The translations under genes and the position numbers were made by a program. 64,000 nucleotides of DNA, taken from positions 248,001-312,000 of the forward strand of contig NZ_JAGENB010000002.1 in the NCBI RefSeq assembly GCF_019991125.1, given 5' to 3'. Source of the DNA: Phyllobacterium calauticae. Its GTDB lineage: Bacteria > Pseudomonadota > Alphaproteobacteria > Rhizobiales > Rhizobiaceae. The notes beneath the pieces were generated by a model, which did not search any database, was not told where the DNA came from, and saw only the letters and a program-made list of their open reading frames with translations. Below are positions 19,225 through 26,982 of this stretch, in pieces; the stretch's first letter is position 1, and every line of letters starts with the position of its first letter.

Positions 19225-20547
19225 ATGCCTACCGAAGTCATCCTGCCCAAGGTCGACATGGATATGGAGACCGGCCAGATCTCGCGCTGGTACGCCAAGG
19301 AAGGCGACAGCGTTTCCAAGGGCCAGCTGCTGTTCGAAATCGAGACCGACAAGGCCGCCATGGAAGTGGATGCGCCAGCCTCCGGCATCCTGCGTGACGT
19401 CAAGGCCGGCGAAGGCGCCGTCGTACCCGTTGGCCAGTGCGTCGCGTGGATTTATGCGGAAGGCGAAACCTATGCCGCACCGGCAAGCCAGCCGGATGTC
19501 GTGGAGATCGCCGTCTCCAGCGCGCCGCTGGATGCTGCCATTGCCTCGCCGGTTGCCGCGGTTGCGGAAGCCCTGCCTGTCGCAGCGGATGGTGTCCGCG
19601 CGACGCCATTGGCGCGGCGGATCGCAAGGGAAAGCGGGATTGACCTTGCGTCCGTTGCGGGCTCCGGTCCCAAGGGCCGGATTCAGCGCAGGGACGTCGA
19701 AGCCAATGTTCCGCAGGCGCGGCCGGCGGCGGCTCAACCGGCTGTTACTGTTCCCGTGCAGGCCAAGACCGGTGACGCGCCGCTGCATGCGGTCTGGCTG
19801 CGGCAGGGCAACGATGCGACGCTCGCGCCACTGGTGCTGATCCACGGCTTCGGTTCCGATCTCAACAGCTGGCGGCCGATGCTGGCCGGGACAACGCTGG
19901 ATAGCCCGATCCTGGCCATTGATCTGCCGGGGCATGGCGAATCACCGCGCGACATTCCGGCGGACATTGATGCCATTGCCGCGCTGGTGGAGCGGACGAT
20001 TGCCGCCCATCATGCGGGGCCGGTCGTGGTGGCGGCGCATTCCTTCGGCGCGGCGATTGCGGCCAAGGTCGCAGCGCGCGGCAACCTCGATATCCGCGCC
20101 CTGACGCTGATCGCGCCAGCCGGGCTCGGTCCTGAGATCAACGGGGCGTTCCTGCAGGGCTTTGTCCGCGCAAGGGCGGAAGCCAGTCTCGTCGCCTGGA
20201 TGAAACTGCTGGTGCAGGACGAGAGCCTCCTCACCAAGTCCTTCGTCAAGGCAACGCTTGCCCAGTCGCAGGACGATGGGTTGCGCGCGGCGCAAAAGCT
20301 GGTGGCCGACCGCTTCTTTGCCGATGGCACGCAGGTCTTCGATATCCGCAGAAACCTTGCCGGGTTGGCCATGCCGGTCCGGGTGATTGTCGGCGCGGCG
20401 GACCGGATCATTCCGGCGGCCCATGCCGCGGGTCTGCCCGGCGAGATCGCGGTCCATGTCTTTGCCGGGACGGGGCACATGCCGCAGCTGGAGCAACGGG
20501 AAAAGGTCGTGCGGATCCTGCGGGAAATCAGCCGGTCGGCGGGGTAG
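19225..20547 (+). CDS. AcoC-type E2: lipoyl domain fused to alpha/beta-hydrolase
   Basis: A 440-residue E2 of the acetoin-cleaving type. Residues 1-78 are a lipoyl domain with the modified Lys at 43 (ETDKAAMEV). About 125-160 is the peripheral subunit-binding domain (RATPLARRIARESGID, GPKGRIQRRDVE). About 185-440 is an alpha/beta-hydrolase fold with candidate triad Ser273 (AHSFGAA), Asp393 and His418 (GTGHMPQ). The catalytic acyltransferase domain of ordinary E2s is absent. This architecture is known for AcoC of acetoin dehydrogenase systems, where the acyl group ends as acetyl-CoA. The last 20 bp overlap the convergent gene on the other strand. Confidence 0.88.
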   Translation: MPTEVILPKVDMDMETGQISRWYAKEGDSVSKGQLLFEIETDKAAMEVDAPASGILRDVKAGEGAVVPVGQCVAWIYAEGETYAAPASQPDVVEIAVSSAPLDAAIASPVAAVAEALPVAADGVRATPLARRIARESGIDLASVAGSGPKGRIQRRDVEANVPQARPAAAQPAVTVPVQAKTGDAPLHAVWLRQGNDATLAPLVLIHGFGSDLNSWRPMLAGTTLDSPILAIDLPGHGESPRDIPADIDAIAALVERTIAAHHAGPVVVAAHSFGAAIAAKVAARGNLDIRALTLIAPAGLGPEINGAFLQGFVRARAEASLVAWMKLLVQDESLLTKSFVKATLAQSQDDGLRAAQKLVADRFFADGTQVFDIRRNLAGLAMPVRVIVGAADRIIPAAHAAGLPGEIAVHVFAGTGHMPQLEQREKVVRILREISRSAG

Positions 20548-21178
20548 TCGCGGTCAGGCGGCTGCCGCCCTTCGACGCGACGAGGGCGCGCTGGATGGCG
20601 CTGCGGGCGGATGCCAGGTTGGGCATGACCCAGTTTGGCTCCGCACCGAGGAACTTGTCGAGAAAGGCCACGGCGTAGCCCGGCATTTCCGTGACATTTT
20701 CCTTGTAGGACCACCAGGTCCGCAGGTCGTTGGCGCAGCTGGCGATTTGCGGCGCCGTGCCGAATTCCTGTTCGTAGATGGCGGCAATCGTGCCGACGCA
20801 GAAGTTGGTGTAGAGAAACCCTTCCGGCCAGAAGGCGATGATATCGGCCATTTCGGTCGCGTCGGCATTGGTCTGCGGCGTATGCCCCTGGACCATGGCA
20901 GGCGCCTCGGTGATGAGTTCCTTTAGCACCAGACCGGCGGCGAAGATGATAAAGTCCTTGCGGTCAATGCGGGCGAAGGATTTCTGCTGCTCGACGGTTT
21001 CGATCCAGTTGAGGAAAGCGGCGGTCAGCTTCGTTTCGTCAATGACAAAGCGATAGCCATAATGCTCGGCAATCAGCGCGACATTCTTGCGAAAGGCCAT
21101 GCGGAACCAGCGCAGCCGCCGCAGGCGGTGGCGCAGGTCGGGCGTATTCACCAGCTCATCGCGAAACAGAAAATCCAT
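20528..21178 (-). CDS. Unrecognised 216-aa protein inside the PTS/acetoin-like cluster
   Basis: I do not recognise this family. The protein is cytosolic by appearance: no signal peptide and no long membrane segment. It is rich in aromatic residues and helices. Blocks likely to be conserved are LRHRLRRLRWFRMAFRKNV, IDRKDFIIFAAGLVLKELI, FWPEGFLYTNFC and DLRTWWSYKENV. It overlaps the end of the E2 gene by 20 bp and is divergent from gutM, with the 21.27-21.30 kb box between them. It may be a regulator or accessory protein of the cluster; a role in sensing PTS state is possible but unsupported. Confidence 0.7.
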   Translation of the reverse strand: MDFLFRDELVNTPDLRHRLRRLRWFRMAFRKNVALIAEHYGYRFVIDETKLTAAFLNWIETVEQQKSFARIDRKDFIIFAAGLVLKELITEAPAMVQGHTPQTNADATEMADIIAFWPEGFLYTNFCVGTIAAIYEQEFGTAPQIASCANDLRTWWSYKENVTEMPGYAVAFLDKFLGAEPNWVMPNLASARSAIQRALVASKGGSRLTATTPPTG

Positions 21179-21265
21179 GCCGTATCTCTCTGATCAGTTC
21201 CATCAATGTCTTACGCTTGAATGCAGAGGAAGCCAAGTTTTCAATGATACAGGAAATCATACATA

Positions 21266-21296
21266 TTGACATTGCAAAAAACAAATGTTCTATATT
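21266..21296 (+). promoter_or_regulatory. Promoter/operator before gutM, box shared with drl
   Basis: TTGACA at 21266-21271 and TATATT at 21291-21296 resemble -35 and -10 elements with 19-bp spacing. They flank the box ACAAATGTTCTATATT (21281-21296), which is one base different from the box before drl. A regulator bound here would cover the promoter. The candidate is the SorC protein at 26983. Confidence 0.55.
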
Positions 21297-21349
21297 TTTC
21301 CGTTCCGGCATAGCATATGTTTGTGACTGGACAATGGGAGGTTGAAGAC

Positions 21350-21784
21350 ATGGCGATGTGGCAATGGGGATTGCTTGCCCTTGGCGTTCTCTGGGCTTTG
21401 CAGTCGCTGGGCGTCTGGTACCAGATGCGCCATTATGGCGATGTGATGAAGGGAATTACGTCGAAATACAACGACGGATATGTCGGTGCAGGCAATGTGC
21501 GCGGACGTTTCGGCAAAGGCGTCATCGCTCTCGTGGTGGTGACGCCGGATCTCGTGGTGCAGCGCTTCCTGGTGATGCGCGGCCGTTCGGTTTTCGCGAA
21601 GTTTGCGCGGCGGACGGAATTCGAGGGAATCACGCTGAACGCCCTGCGCGCCGATCCGCTCCTATCCGGCGTGGAAGACCCGGCCCTGGCCAAGGCGGCG
21701 GAGCGCGCCATCGAGCAGATCGATCGTGCGCGTGCCGAGCCGAAGCGGCCGGGCCTGGCAGGAATCAAGACAGTCAACGCATAG
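21350..21784 (+). CDS. gutM: GutM-family glucitol operon activator
   Basis: A 144-residue protein of the GutM (SrlM) family, small proteins encoded with glucitol-type PTS operons and described as transcriptional activators in enterobacteria. It begins with a hydrophobic helix (residues 4-23, WGLLALGVLWALQSLGVWYQ), so it is probably membrane-attached, then MRHYGDVMKGI and a short soluble domain. The ATG at 21350 follows GGGAGG by 8 nt. It leads the PTS operon, 55 bp before the IIC gene. Presence of GutM supports a polyol as PTS substrate. Confidence 0.82.
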   Translation: MAMWQWGLLALGVLWALQSLGVWYQMRHYGDVMKGITSKYNDGYVGAGNVRGRFGKGVIALVVVTPDLVVQRFLVMRGRSVFAKFARRTEFEGITLNALRADPLLSGVEDPALAKAAERAIEQIDRARAEPKRPGLAGIKTVNA

Positions 21785-21839
21785 GGGCAAGCCCGGGGGT
21801 GGCCGTACCCAAGCAAATGGCCGATAAGGAGGAGGGAAC

Positions 21840-22598
21840 ATGTCAATTCTAACAATGTTGGCACAGCACGCCGACGTCACCATGCACCATCTGTCGGTGG
21901 CAGGGTCGATGGTCTCGGATGCTGCGCTGCACGGCAAACAGGCTATCCACCACGCGGGCAATGACCTCGTGGTGCTGGCGCAATCCAGCGGCGATATTTC
22001 CGTCGAGGAATTCAAGAACAAGCTGCAAAACGTGCAGAAGGAAGAGCAGCTCGGCTGGCTCACCAGCGCCGGTAAATATTTTATCGGTATTTTCCAGAAG
22101 GGCGGCGAAGTCTTTGCCGGTTTCGTCACCGGTATCATCCCGACACTCGTCGTGCTGATGACCGCCTTCTACGCGCTGACCGAACTGGTCGGCGAAGAGC
22201 GTGTCCATGGCATCGCGCGCGGCGCGGGCCGTATTGCCCTGACCCGTTACACGGTGCTGCCATTGCTCTCCGTGTTCTTCCTGACCAATCCGATGGCCTA
22301 TACGTTCGGCTCGTTCCTCGAGGAAAAGCACAAGCCGGCGTTCTATGACGCTGCCGTGTCCTATGTGCATCCGCCGCTCGGCCTGTTCCCGCATATCAAT
22401 CCCGGCGAGTATTTCGTCTGGGGCGGCATTCTGGTGGCCCTGCTTGAACTGGAAAAGAAGGGTCTTGTTCCCGCCGGTTATCACATCCGGGTGGCGATCT
22501 GGTACGCCATTGTCGGTCTCGTGGTCATCCTCCTCAAAGGCATGCTGACCGAGCGCATCACCGCCATCATGGCGCGGCGCCAGGGCATCGAGCTTTAA
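21840..22598 (+). CDS. srlA: PTS glucitol/sorbitol-type transporter, IIC component, with N-terminal extension
   Basis: The membrane channel half of a glucitol-family PTS permease, 252 residues. From residue 81 on it matches SrlA (FIGIFQKGGEVFAGFVTGI, FFLTNPMAYTFGSFLEEKHKP, GLFPHINPGEYFVWGGI). The Escherichia coli protein, as I recall it, is about 187 residues and begins near that point. The first ~70 residues here are therefore extra: hydrophilic, with HADVTMHHLSVAGS and a helical ISVEEFKNKLQNVQKEEQ. GGAGGG lies just before the ATG. It is cotranscribed with gutM, IIBC, IIA and HPr-EI. Confidence 0.9.
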   Translation: MSILTMLAQHADVTMHHLSVAGSMVSDAALHGKQAIHHAGNDLVVLAQSSGDISVEEFKNKLQNVQKEEQLGWLTSAGKYFIGIFQKGGEVFAGFVTGIIPTLVVLMTAFYALTELVGEERVHGIARGAGRIALTRYTVLPLLSVFFLTNPMAYTFGSFLEEKHKPAFYDAAVSYVHPPLGLFPHINPGEYFVWGGILVALLELEKKGLVPAGYHIRVAIWYAIVGLVVILLKGMLTERITAIMARRQGIEL

Positions 22599-22620
22599 GT
22601 CAGGGGTGGGGAGAAAAACA

Positions 22621-23637
22621 ATGTCGAAGACCTATAAACCAGTCAAAATATCCAAGGGCTCCAACGGTTGGGGCGGCCCGCTGACCATCCAGCTGACACC
22701 GCAGCGCAACAAGGTTGTTTCCGTCACGGGCGGCGGGATTCATCCCGTGGCGCGCCGGATCGCCGAACTCACCGGCGGTGAAGCCGTCGATGGCTTCAAG
22801 TCGCCGCCGGTCGAAGGCGAAATGGGCGTTGTCGTCGTCGATTGCGGCGGTACCGCACGCTGCGGCGTCTATCCGCGCAAGCGCATTCCAACCGTCAATC
22901 TGACGCCTGTCGGCCAGTCCGGCCCACTGGCGCAGTTCATCACCGAGGACATCTATGTCTCCGGCGTCAAGGAAGCCAATATCGAGCTTGCCGACGGATC
23001 GCAGGAAGCCACGGTGGCGGGGGCGGCTGCCACGCCGACACCGGCCGAAATGGCCGCTGCCATGTCCAGCCGTACGGATACGGCATCGGACAACGGCGAA
23101 GGCGGCCTGATCGGGCTGATCAGTTCGGTTGGCCGGGTCATGGGCCGCGTCGTCGGCATTTTCTTCAATGCCGGCCGCCGCACGATCGATCAGGTCATCC
23201 GCAACGTCCTGCCGTTCATGGCCTTTGTGACCATGCTCATCGGCTTCATCCTCTATACGGGGATCGGCGATGTGCTGGCCCAGCCGATGGGTCCGCTTGC
23301 CAACAACATCGTCGGCCTTTTGATCATCTCGGCCATTTGCGGCCTGCCGTTCCTGTCACCCATCCTGGGACCGGGCGCGGTGATTGCCCAGGTCATCGGC
23401 GTTGCCATCATCGGTCCGCAGATCGCCAATGGCACGATTTCGCCCGCAATGGCCCTGCCTGCATTGTTTGCCTACAACACGCAGGTTGGTTGTGATTTCG
23501 TGCCGGTCGGACTGGCGCTGGGTGAAGCCAAGCCCAAGACGATCGAGATCGGTGTCCCGGCGGTTCTGATCAGCCGCCAGATCATGGGTCCCGTCTCGGT
23601 GCTGATCGCCTGGGTTGTCAGCCTGATCGTATTCTAA
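22621..23637 (+). CDS. srlE: PTS glucitol/sorbitol-type transporter, IIBC component
   Basis: A 338-residue protein. The N-terminal IIB domain carries the phosphorylated cysteine in GGTARCGVYPRKR (near residue 81), and the C-terminal membrane domain contains FLSPILGPGAVIAQVIGVAIIGPQI and AYNTQVGCDFVPVGLALGEAKPKT. It takes phosphate from IIA and passes it to the polyol during import. The ATG at 22621 follows GGGGAGAA; an upstream GTG at 22606 overlaps this signal. A Ala/Thr/Pro-rich linker (about 132-160) joins the two domains. Confidence 0.92.
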   Translation: MSKTYKPVKISKGSNGWGGPLTIQLTPQRNKVVSVTGGGIHPVARRIAELTGGEAVDGFKSPPVEGEMGVVVVDCGGTARCGVYPRKRIPTVNLTPVGQSGPLAQFITEDIYVSGVKEANIELADGSQEATVAGAAATPTPAEMAAAMSSRTDTASDNGEGGLIGLISSVGRVMGRVVGIFFNAGRRTIDQVIRNVLPFMAFVTMLIGFILYTGIGDVLAQPMGPLANNIVGLLIISAICGLPFLSPILGPGAVIAQVIGVAIIGPQIANGTISPAMALPALFAYNTQVGCDFVPVGLALGEAKPKTIEIGVPAVLISRQIMGPVSVLIAWVVSLIVF

Positions 23638-23666
23638 ACCCGATTAACAAGAAGAGGTTCGCCATC

Positions 23667-24044
23667 ATGTCAGTTCTTTTGAAAACACGGGTAACGGCCG
23701 TGGGTCCCGAGGTGGCGGACCTCGCAGAGGGAGGCGTTGTCATCCTGTTTGCCGATGGCGCGCCGCCGGAACTCGCCGAGGTTTCGATCCTGCATCTGGT
23801 CGACGGCACGCCGTCGGCAACAACGCCGCCGGTCGGTTCGGTGATCCGCATCGGCGATCTCTCGGCCAAGATAACCGGCATCGGCGACTATGCCTGGCAG
23901 AAAGTCCGGGACATCGGCCATGTTGTCATCACATTCAACGGGTCCGATCATGTTGACCGTCCCGGTGAAATCTGTGCATCGGAAGTGGATACTGACGAAC
24001 TGGTTTCAACCCTCAAGGTGGGGGCGACGATCACCATCGGATAG
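23667..24044 (+). CDS. srlB: PTS glucitol/sorbitol-type transporter, IIA component
   Basis: A 125-residue cytoplasmic phosphocarrier of the glucitol IIA family. The likely phosphorylated histidine is His43 (VSILHLVDG). Other family blocks are GSVIRIGDLSAKITGIGDYAWQKVRDIGHVVITFNG. It transfers phosphate from HPr to the IIB cysteine. The gene is 29 bp after IIBC and 51 bp before the HPr-EI gene. Confidence 0.9.
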   Translation: MSVLLKTRVTAVGPEVADLAEGGVVILFADGAPPELAEVSILHLVDGTPSATTPPVGSVIRIGDLSAKITGIGDYAWQKVRDIGHVVITFNGSDHVDRPGEICASEVDTDELVSTLKVGATITIG

Positions 24045-24095
24045 GGTTCAGGACTGACAGGCCGAAACAGAACGAAATACCAAAGAGAGTAAAGC

Positions 24096-26066
24096 ATGGA
24101 ACGCTCGACGATTGTGCGGGTGCATGACGGATTGCATGCGCGGCCAGCCACCCGGTTTGTCAAACTCGCCAAGAGTTTCGAATCGGATATCGAGCTGGTC
24201 AAGGATGACAGGTCGGTCAGCGCCAAGAGTTCAGTCAAACTCATGCTGCTTGGCGTCAAGGAAAACGAGGAAATCACCGTCCGCGCAACCGGTGCCGATG
24301 CCATCGAAGCCATCGAGGCGCTGATCGGCTACCTCGAAAACCCGCATGCGGGGATCGAAGATGACGGCGCGGTCCAGCCGCCGAAGCCGGATGCCGGGAA
24401 GCCCGCCGCGAACAGGCCTGCGCATGGCCCTGCCGCCGATGGTGCCCTGCGCGGTGTCGCTGCAAGCGAAGGCGTGGCCGTCGGCCCCGTCTACGGGTTT
24501 TTTCCCGCAGAGATCAAGCATGAGAACCGCCCGCTGGCGGCCAACGCCATCGCCGACGAGGTTTTGCGGCTGAAGCAGGCCATCGCCACCGTGCAGAAGC
24601 GCATGGACGCCTCGCTGTCGGAAGCCGGATTGGCGGACAGTGACCGGGGTATCGTCGCGGCACTGAAGGATATCGCCAATGACGACGAACTGACCGGCGG
24701 GGCGATTGCCATTGTCGAAGGCGGTATCGACGCGGTTTCGGCGGTGATCGGCGCGACATCGAAGATCGCCTCCGATTTCGCCACCATGGACGATCCCTAT
24801 CTCAACGCCCGCGCCGACGATGTGAATGCGGTCGGGCGGCAGATATGCCTGGCCCTGCTGGGGCAGGAAGACGTCAACCTTGACACCATCGCCGAGGGTT
24901 CGATCCTGGTTGCCGAGGATATCGGTGCCTGGGATCTCGCCCGCGCGCCTTTGAAGCGCATTGCCGGGGTGATCTGCGGCCATGGCGGCGCCACCTCGCA
25001 TGTCGCCATCATCGCCCGTGCCCACGGCATTCCCGCCGTGCTTGGCCTTGGCCGCGCCGTGCTCGATTTGAAGGATGCCAGGACCGTTGCGCTCGACGGC
25101 GACAGCGGCGCGGTTTTCGCCGATCCGGATACGGCCGTCGCCGATCGTTTTCAGGCGGCCATTGCCAAGGCAGATGCGGAAAAGCGCGCGCTGACCGCCT
25201 ATAAGGACGTTACGCCCCGGCGCGCCGACGGCACGGTCATCGACATTGCCGCCAATATCGGTTCGCTCGAGGAAATCGATGCGGCGAAGGAAGCGGGCGC
25301 CATGGGCGTCGGCCTGTTCCGCACCGAACTCCTGTTCATGCGCCATATCCACCTGCCGTCGGAAGATCTGCAGGCGGAAACCTATTCCAGCCTCGCCAAA
25401 GCCTTTGCGCCGCATACGGTGATCGTGCGGACGCTCGACATCGGCGGCGACAAGCCGATTGCCGGGGTCGACTTTCCCGATGAGGAAAACCCGTTCCTCG
25501 GCTGGCGCGGCATCCGCATGTGCCTGGACCGGCCGGATATCTTCAAGCCGCAGCTGCGGGCACTGCTGCGCGCGGCTGTCCACGGCAACATCAAGGTGAT
25601 GCTGCCGATGATTTCGGGCGTCGGCGAGGTGCAGGCAACGAAGGCGCTGATCGAGGAGTGCGCCGGGGAACTGGCCGCCGCTGGCACGCCATTTGCGCAT
25701 TTCGATCTCGGTGTGATGATCGAGACACCGGCCGCCGTGTTGATTGCCCCGGCACTGGCCAGGGAAGTCGCGTTCTTTTCCATCGGCACCAACGACCTGA
25801 CGCAGTACATCATGGCCGCCGACCGGCTCAACCCGACGGTGGCCAAGCTCAATGACGTGACCCATCCCGCCGTCATGGCCGCCATTGAACTGACGGCAAA
25901 AGCCGGGGTCGATGCGGGCATCATGGTCGGGATGTGCGGTGAAGCCGCCGGGCGCCCGGACCTGATCCCGGCTTTCATCGCCATGGGCCTGACCGAGCTG
26001 AGCATGAGCCCGTCATCGATCCAGCGCGCCAAGAAGTGCGTTCTGGACGGTGCTAAAACCGCTTAG
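24096..26066 (+). CDS. Fused PTS HPr - enzyme I phosphotransferase
   Basis: A 656-residue cytosolic protein that combines both general PTS carriers. Residues 1-88 are HPr with the active His14 (DGLHARPATRF) and SSVKLMLLGV. After a Pro/Ala linker (about 95-115) comes enzyme I: the phosphorylated His near 302 in GGATSHVAIIARA, then the PEP-binding barrel with FRTELLFM, GWRGIRMCLDRP, IGTNDLTQYIMAADR and MCGEAAGRPDL. No IIA domain is included. Most Hyphomicrobiales carry only the regulatory PTS-Ntr branch, so this gene makes the sugar branch self-sufficient. The stop overlaps the opposite gene by 4 bp. Confidence 0.93.
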   Translation: MERSTIVRVHDGLHARPATRFVKLAKSFESDIELVKDDRSVSAKSSVKLMLLGVKENEEITVRATGADAIEAIEALIGYLENPHAGIEDDGAVQPPKPDAGKPAANRPAHGPAADGALRGVAASEGVAVGPVYGFFPAEIKHENRPLAANAIADEVLRLKQAIATVQKRMDASLSEAGLADSDRGIVAALKDIANDDELTGGAIAIVEGGIDAVSAVIGATSKIASDFATMDDPYLNARADDVNAVGRQICLALLGQEDVNLDTIAEGSILVAEDIGAWDLARAPLKRIAGVICGHGGATSHVAIIARAHGIPAVLGLGRAVLDLKDARTVALDGDSGAVFADPDTAVADRFQAAIAKADAEKRALTAYKDVTPRRADGTVIDIAANIGSLEEIDAAKEAGAMGVGLFRTELLFMRHIHLPSEDLQAETYSSLAKAFAPHTVIVRTLDIGGDKPIAGVDFPDEENPFLGWRGIRMCLDRPDIFKPQLRALLRAAVHGNIKVMLPMISGVGEVQATKALIEECAGELAAAGTPFAHFDLGVMIETPAAVLIAPALAREVAFFSIGTNDLTQYIMAADRLNPTVAKLNDVTHPAVMAAIELTAKAGVDAGIMVGMCGEAAGRPDLIPAFIAMGLTELSMSPSSIQRAKKCVLDGAKTA

Positions 26067-26824
26067 GGCAGGACCGGAATCAGGAAGGCGAAAAGACCGG
26101 ACAGCGCATCCGTCCGGTTTTTGCCCTGCGTGGCCTCGATGAGGCTGGTGTGGCGGGCTTTGAGTGCCAGCAGCGCACTCTCCACCAGCTTTTCGTCGCC
26201 CGGCTCTTCATTGTCGCTGTAGCTGGCAAGGCCGATGGCAAGCGCAATGGCGGAGAAGCACAGGAACCGGGTCGCCATGTCCGGGCCGTTGTCACCCGGC
26301 ATATGCGGCGGCAGCGGCTGGGCCTGGTGGCTGGACTGCAGTTCAAAGGTCAGGACCGCGCAGGCATCCGATATCTCGGTCAAGCCGTTCGTGCGGGTTG
26401 CCGCCTTGATCCGGTCGGCATGCCGGCGAATCATGATCGCGTGGACGGAGGCAAAGGTCGCCTCGTGAACCACCGGGTTTTCGCTGCCGAGAACGGTAAA
26501 AATACGTTTCGCCAGATAATAGACATCGCGGCGGAACAAGGCTTCGCCCCTGGCGCTGTCGGCGGGGAAATAGGCATGCAGGCTGCGCGCCTCGATGGTG
26601 GCCGAATGGGCCTTCGGGTCCTGCGACACCAGCGAAATCGAGATTTTTTCGGCCACGGTCAGCGCCTTGTCGACGACGCGGGCGGCATGACCCAGCAAAG
26701 CTTCCGGACCTTCAGGGGCGGCCGTCCTGATCTTGTCGCTGCGGCTGGCCCGGATCATGTGCCGGACATCGCGCAACCGGTCCTTGAGGCCGACGACAAT
26801 CTCGTTTGAAATATCCCTGATCAT
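26063..26824 (-). CDS. Unrecognised 253-aa helical protein between HPr-EI and sorC
   Basis: I do not recognise this family. The protein is largely helical and basic at its N terminus (IRDISNEIVVGLKDRLRDVRH), with blocks SISLVSQDPKAHSATIEARSLHAYFPADSARGEALF (split here as read) and FLCFSAIALAIGLASY near residues 190-205. There is no signal peptide. The ATG at 26824 has GAGGT 8 nt upstream. It converges on the HPr-EI gene with a 4-bp overlap and is divergent from sorC, so it shares the sorC promoter region. It may be an accessory or regulatory part of the cluster. Confidence 0.68.
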   Translation of the reverse strand: MIRDISNEIVVGLKDRLRDVRHMIRASRSDKIRTAAPEGPEALLGHAARVVDKALTVAEKISISLVSQDPKAHSATIEARSLHAYFPADSARGEALFRRDVYYLAKRIFTVLGSENPVVHEATFASVHAIMIRRHADRIKAATRTNGLTEISDACAVLTFELQSSHQAQPLPPHMPGDNGPDMATRFLCFSAIALAIGLASYSDNEEPGDEKLVESALLALKARHTSLIEATQGKNRTDALSGLFAFLIPVLP

Positions 26825-26982
26825 GTGGCAGACCTCGACTTGCAAAGTGGATAATGCTTTGTATCTGCTTTTGGTGACTTGCTAAACAATATTCTGCCGG
26901 AGTGTACTGTGCACGGCGTTGTTTTGTCAGCACACAAATCTGGCACCGGCAGGAAACGGATACGAGCAATAGGGGGTGTAAA

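Noticed and set aside
24231-25865. A 544-codon open frame antisense to the HPr-EI gene
   Set aside because: Shadow frame; all PTS motifs lie on the plus strand.
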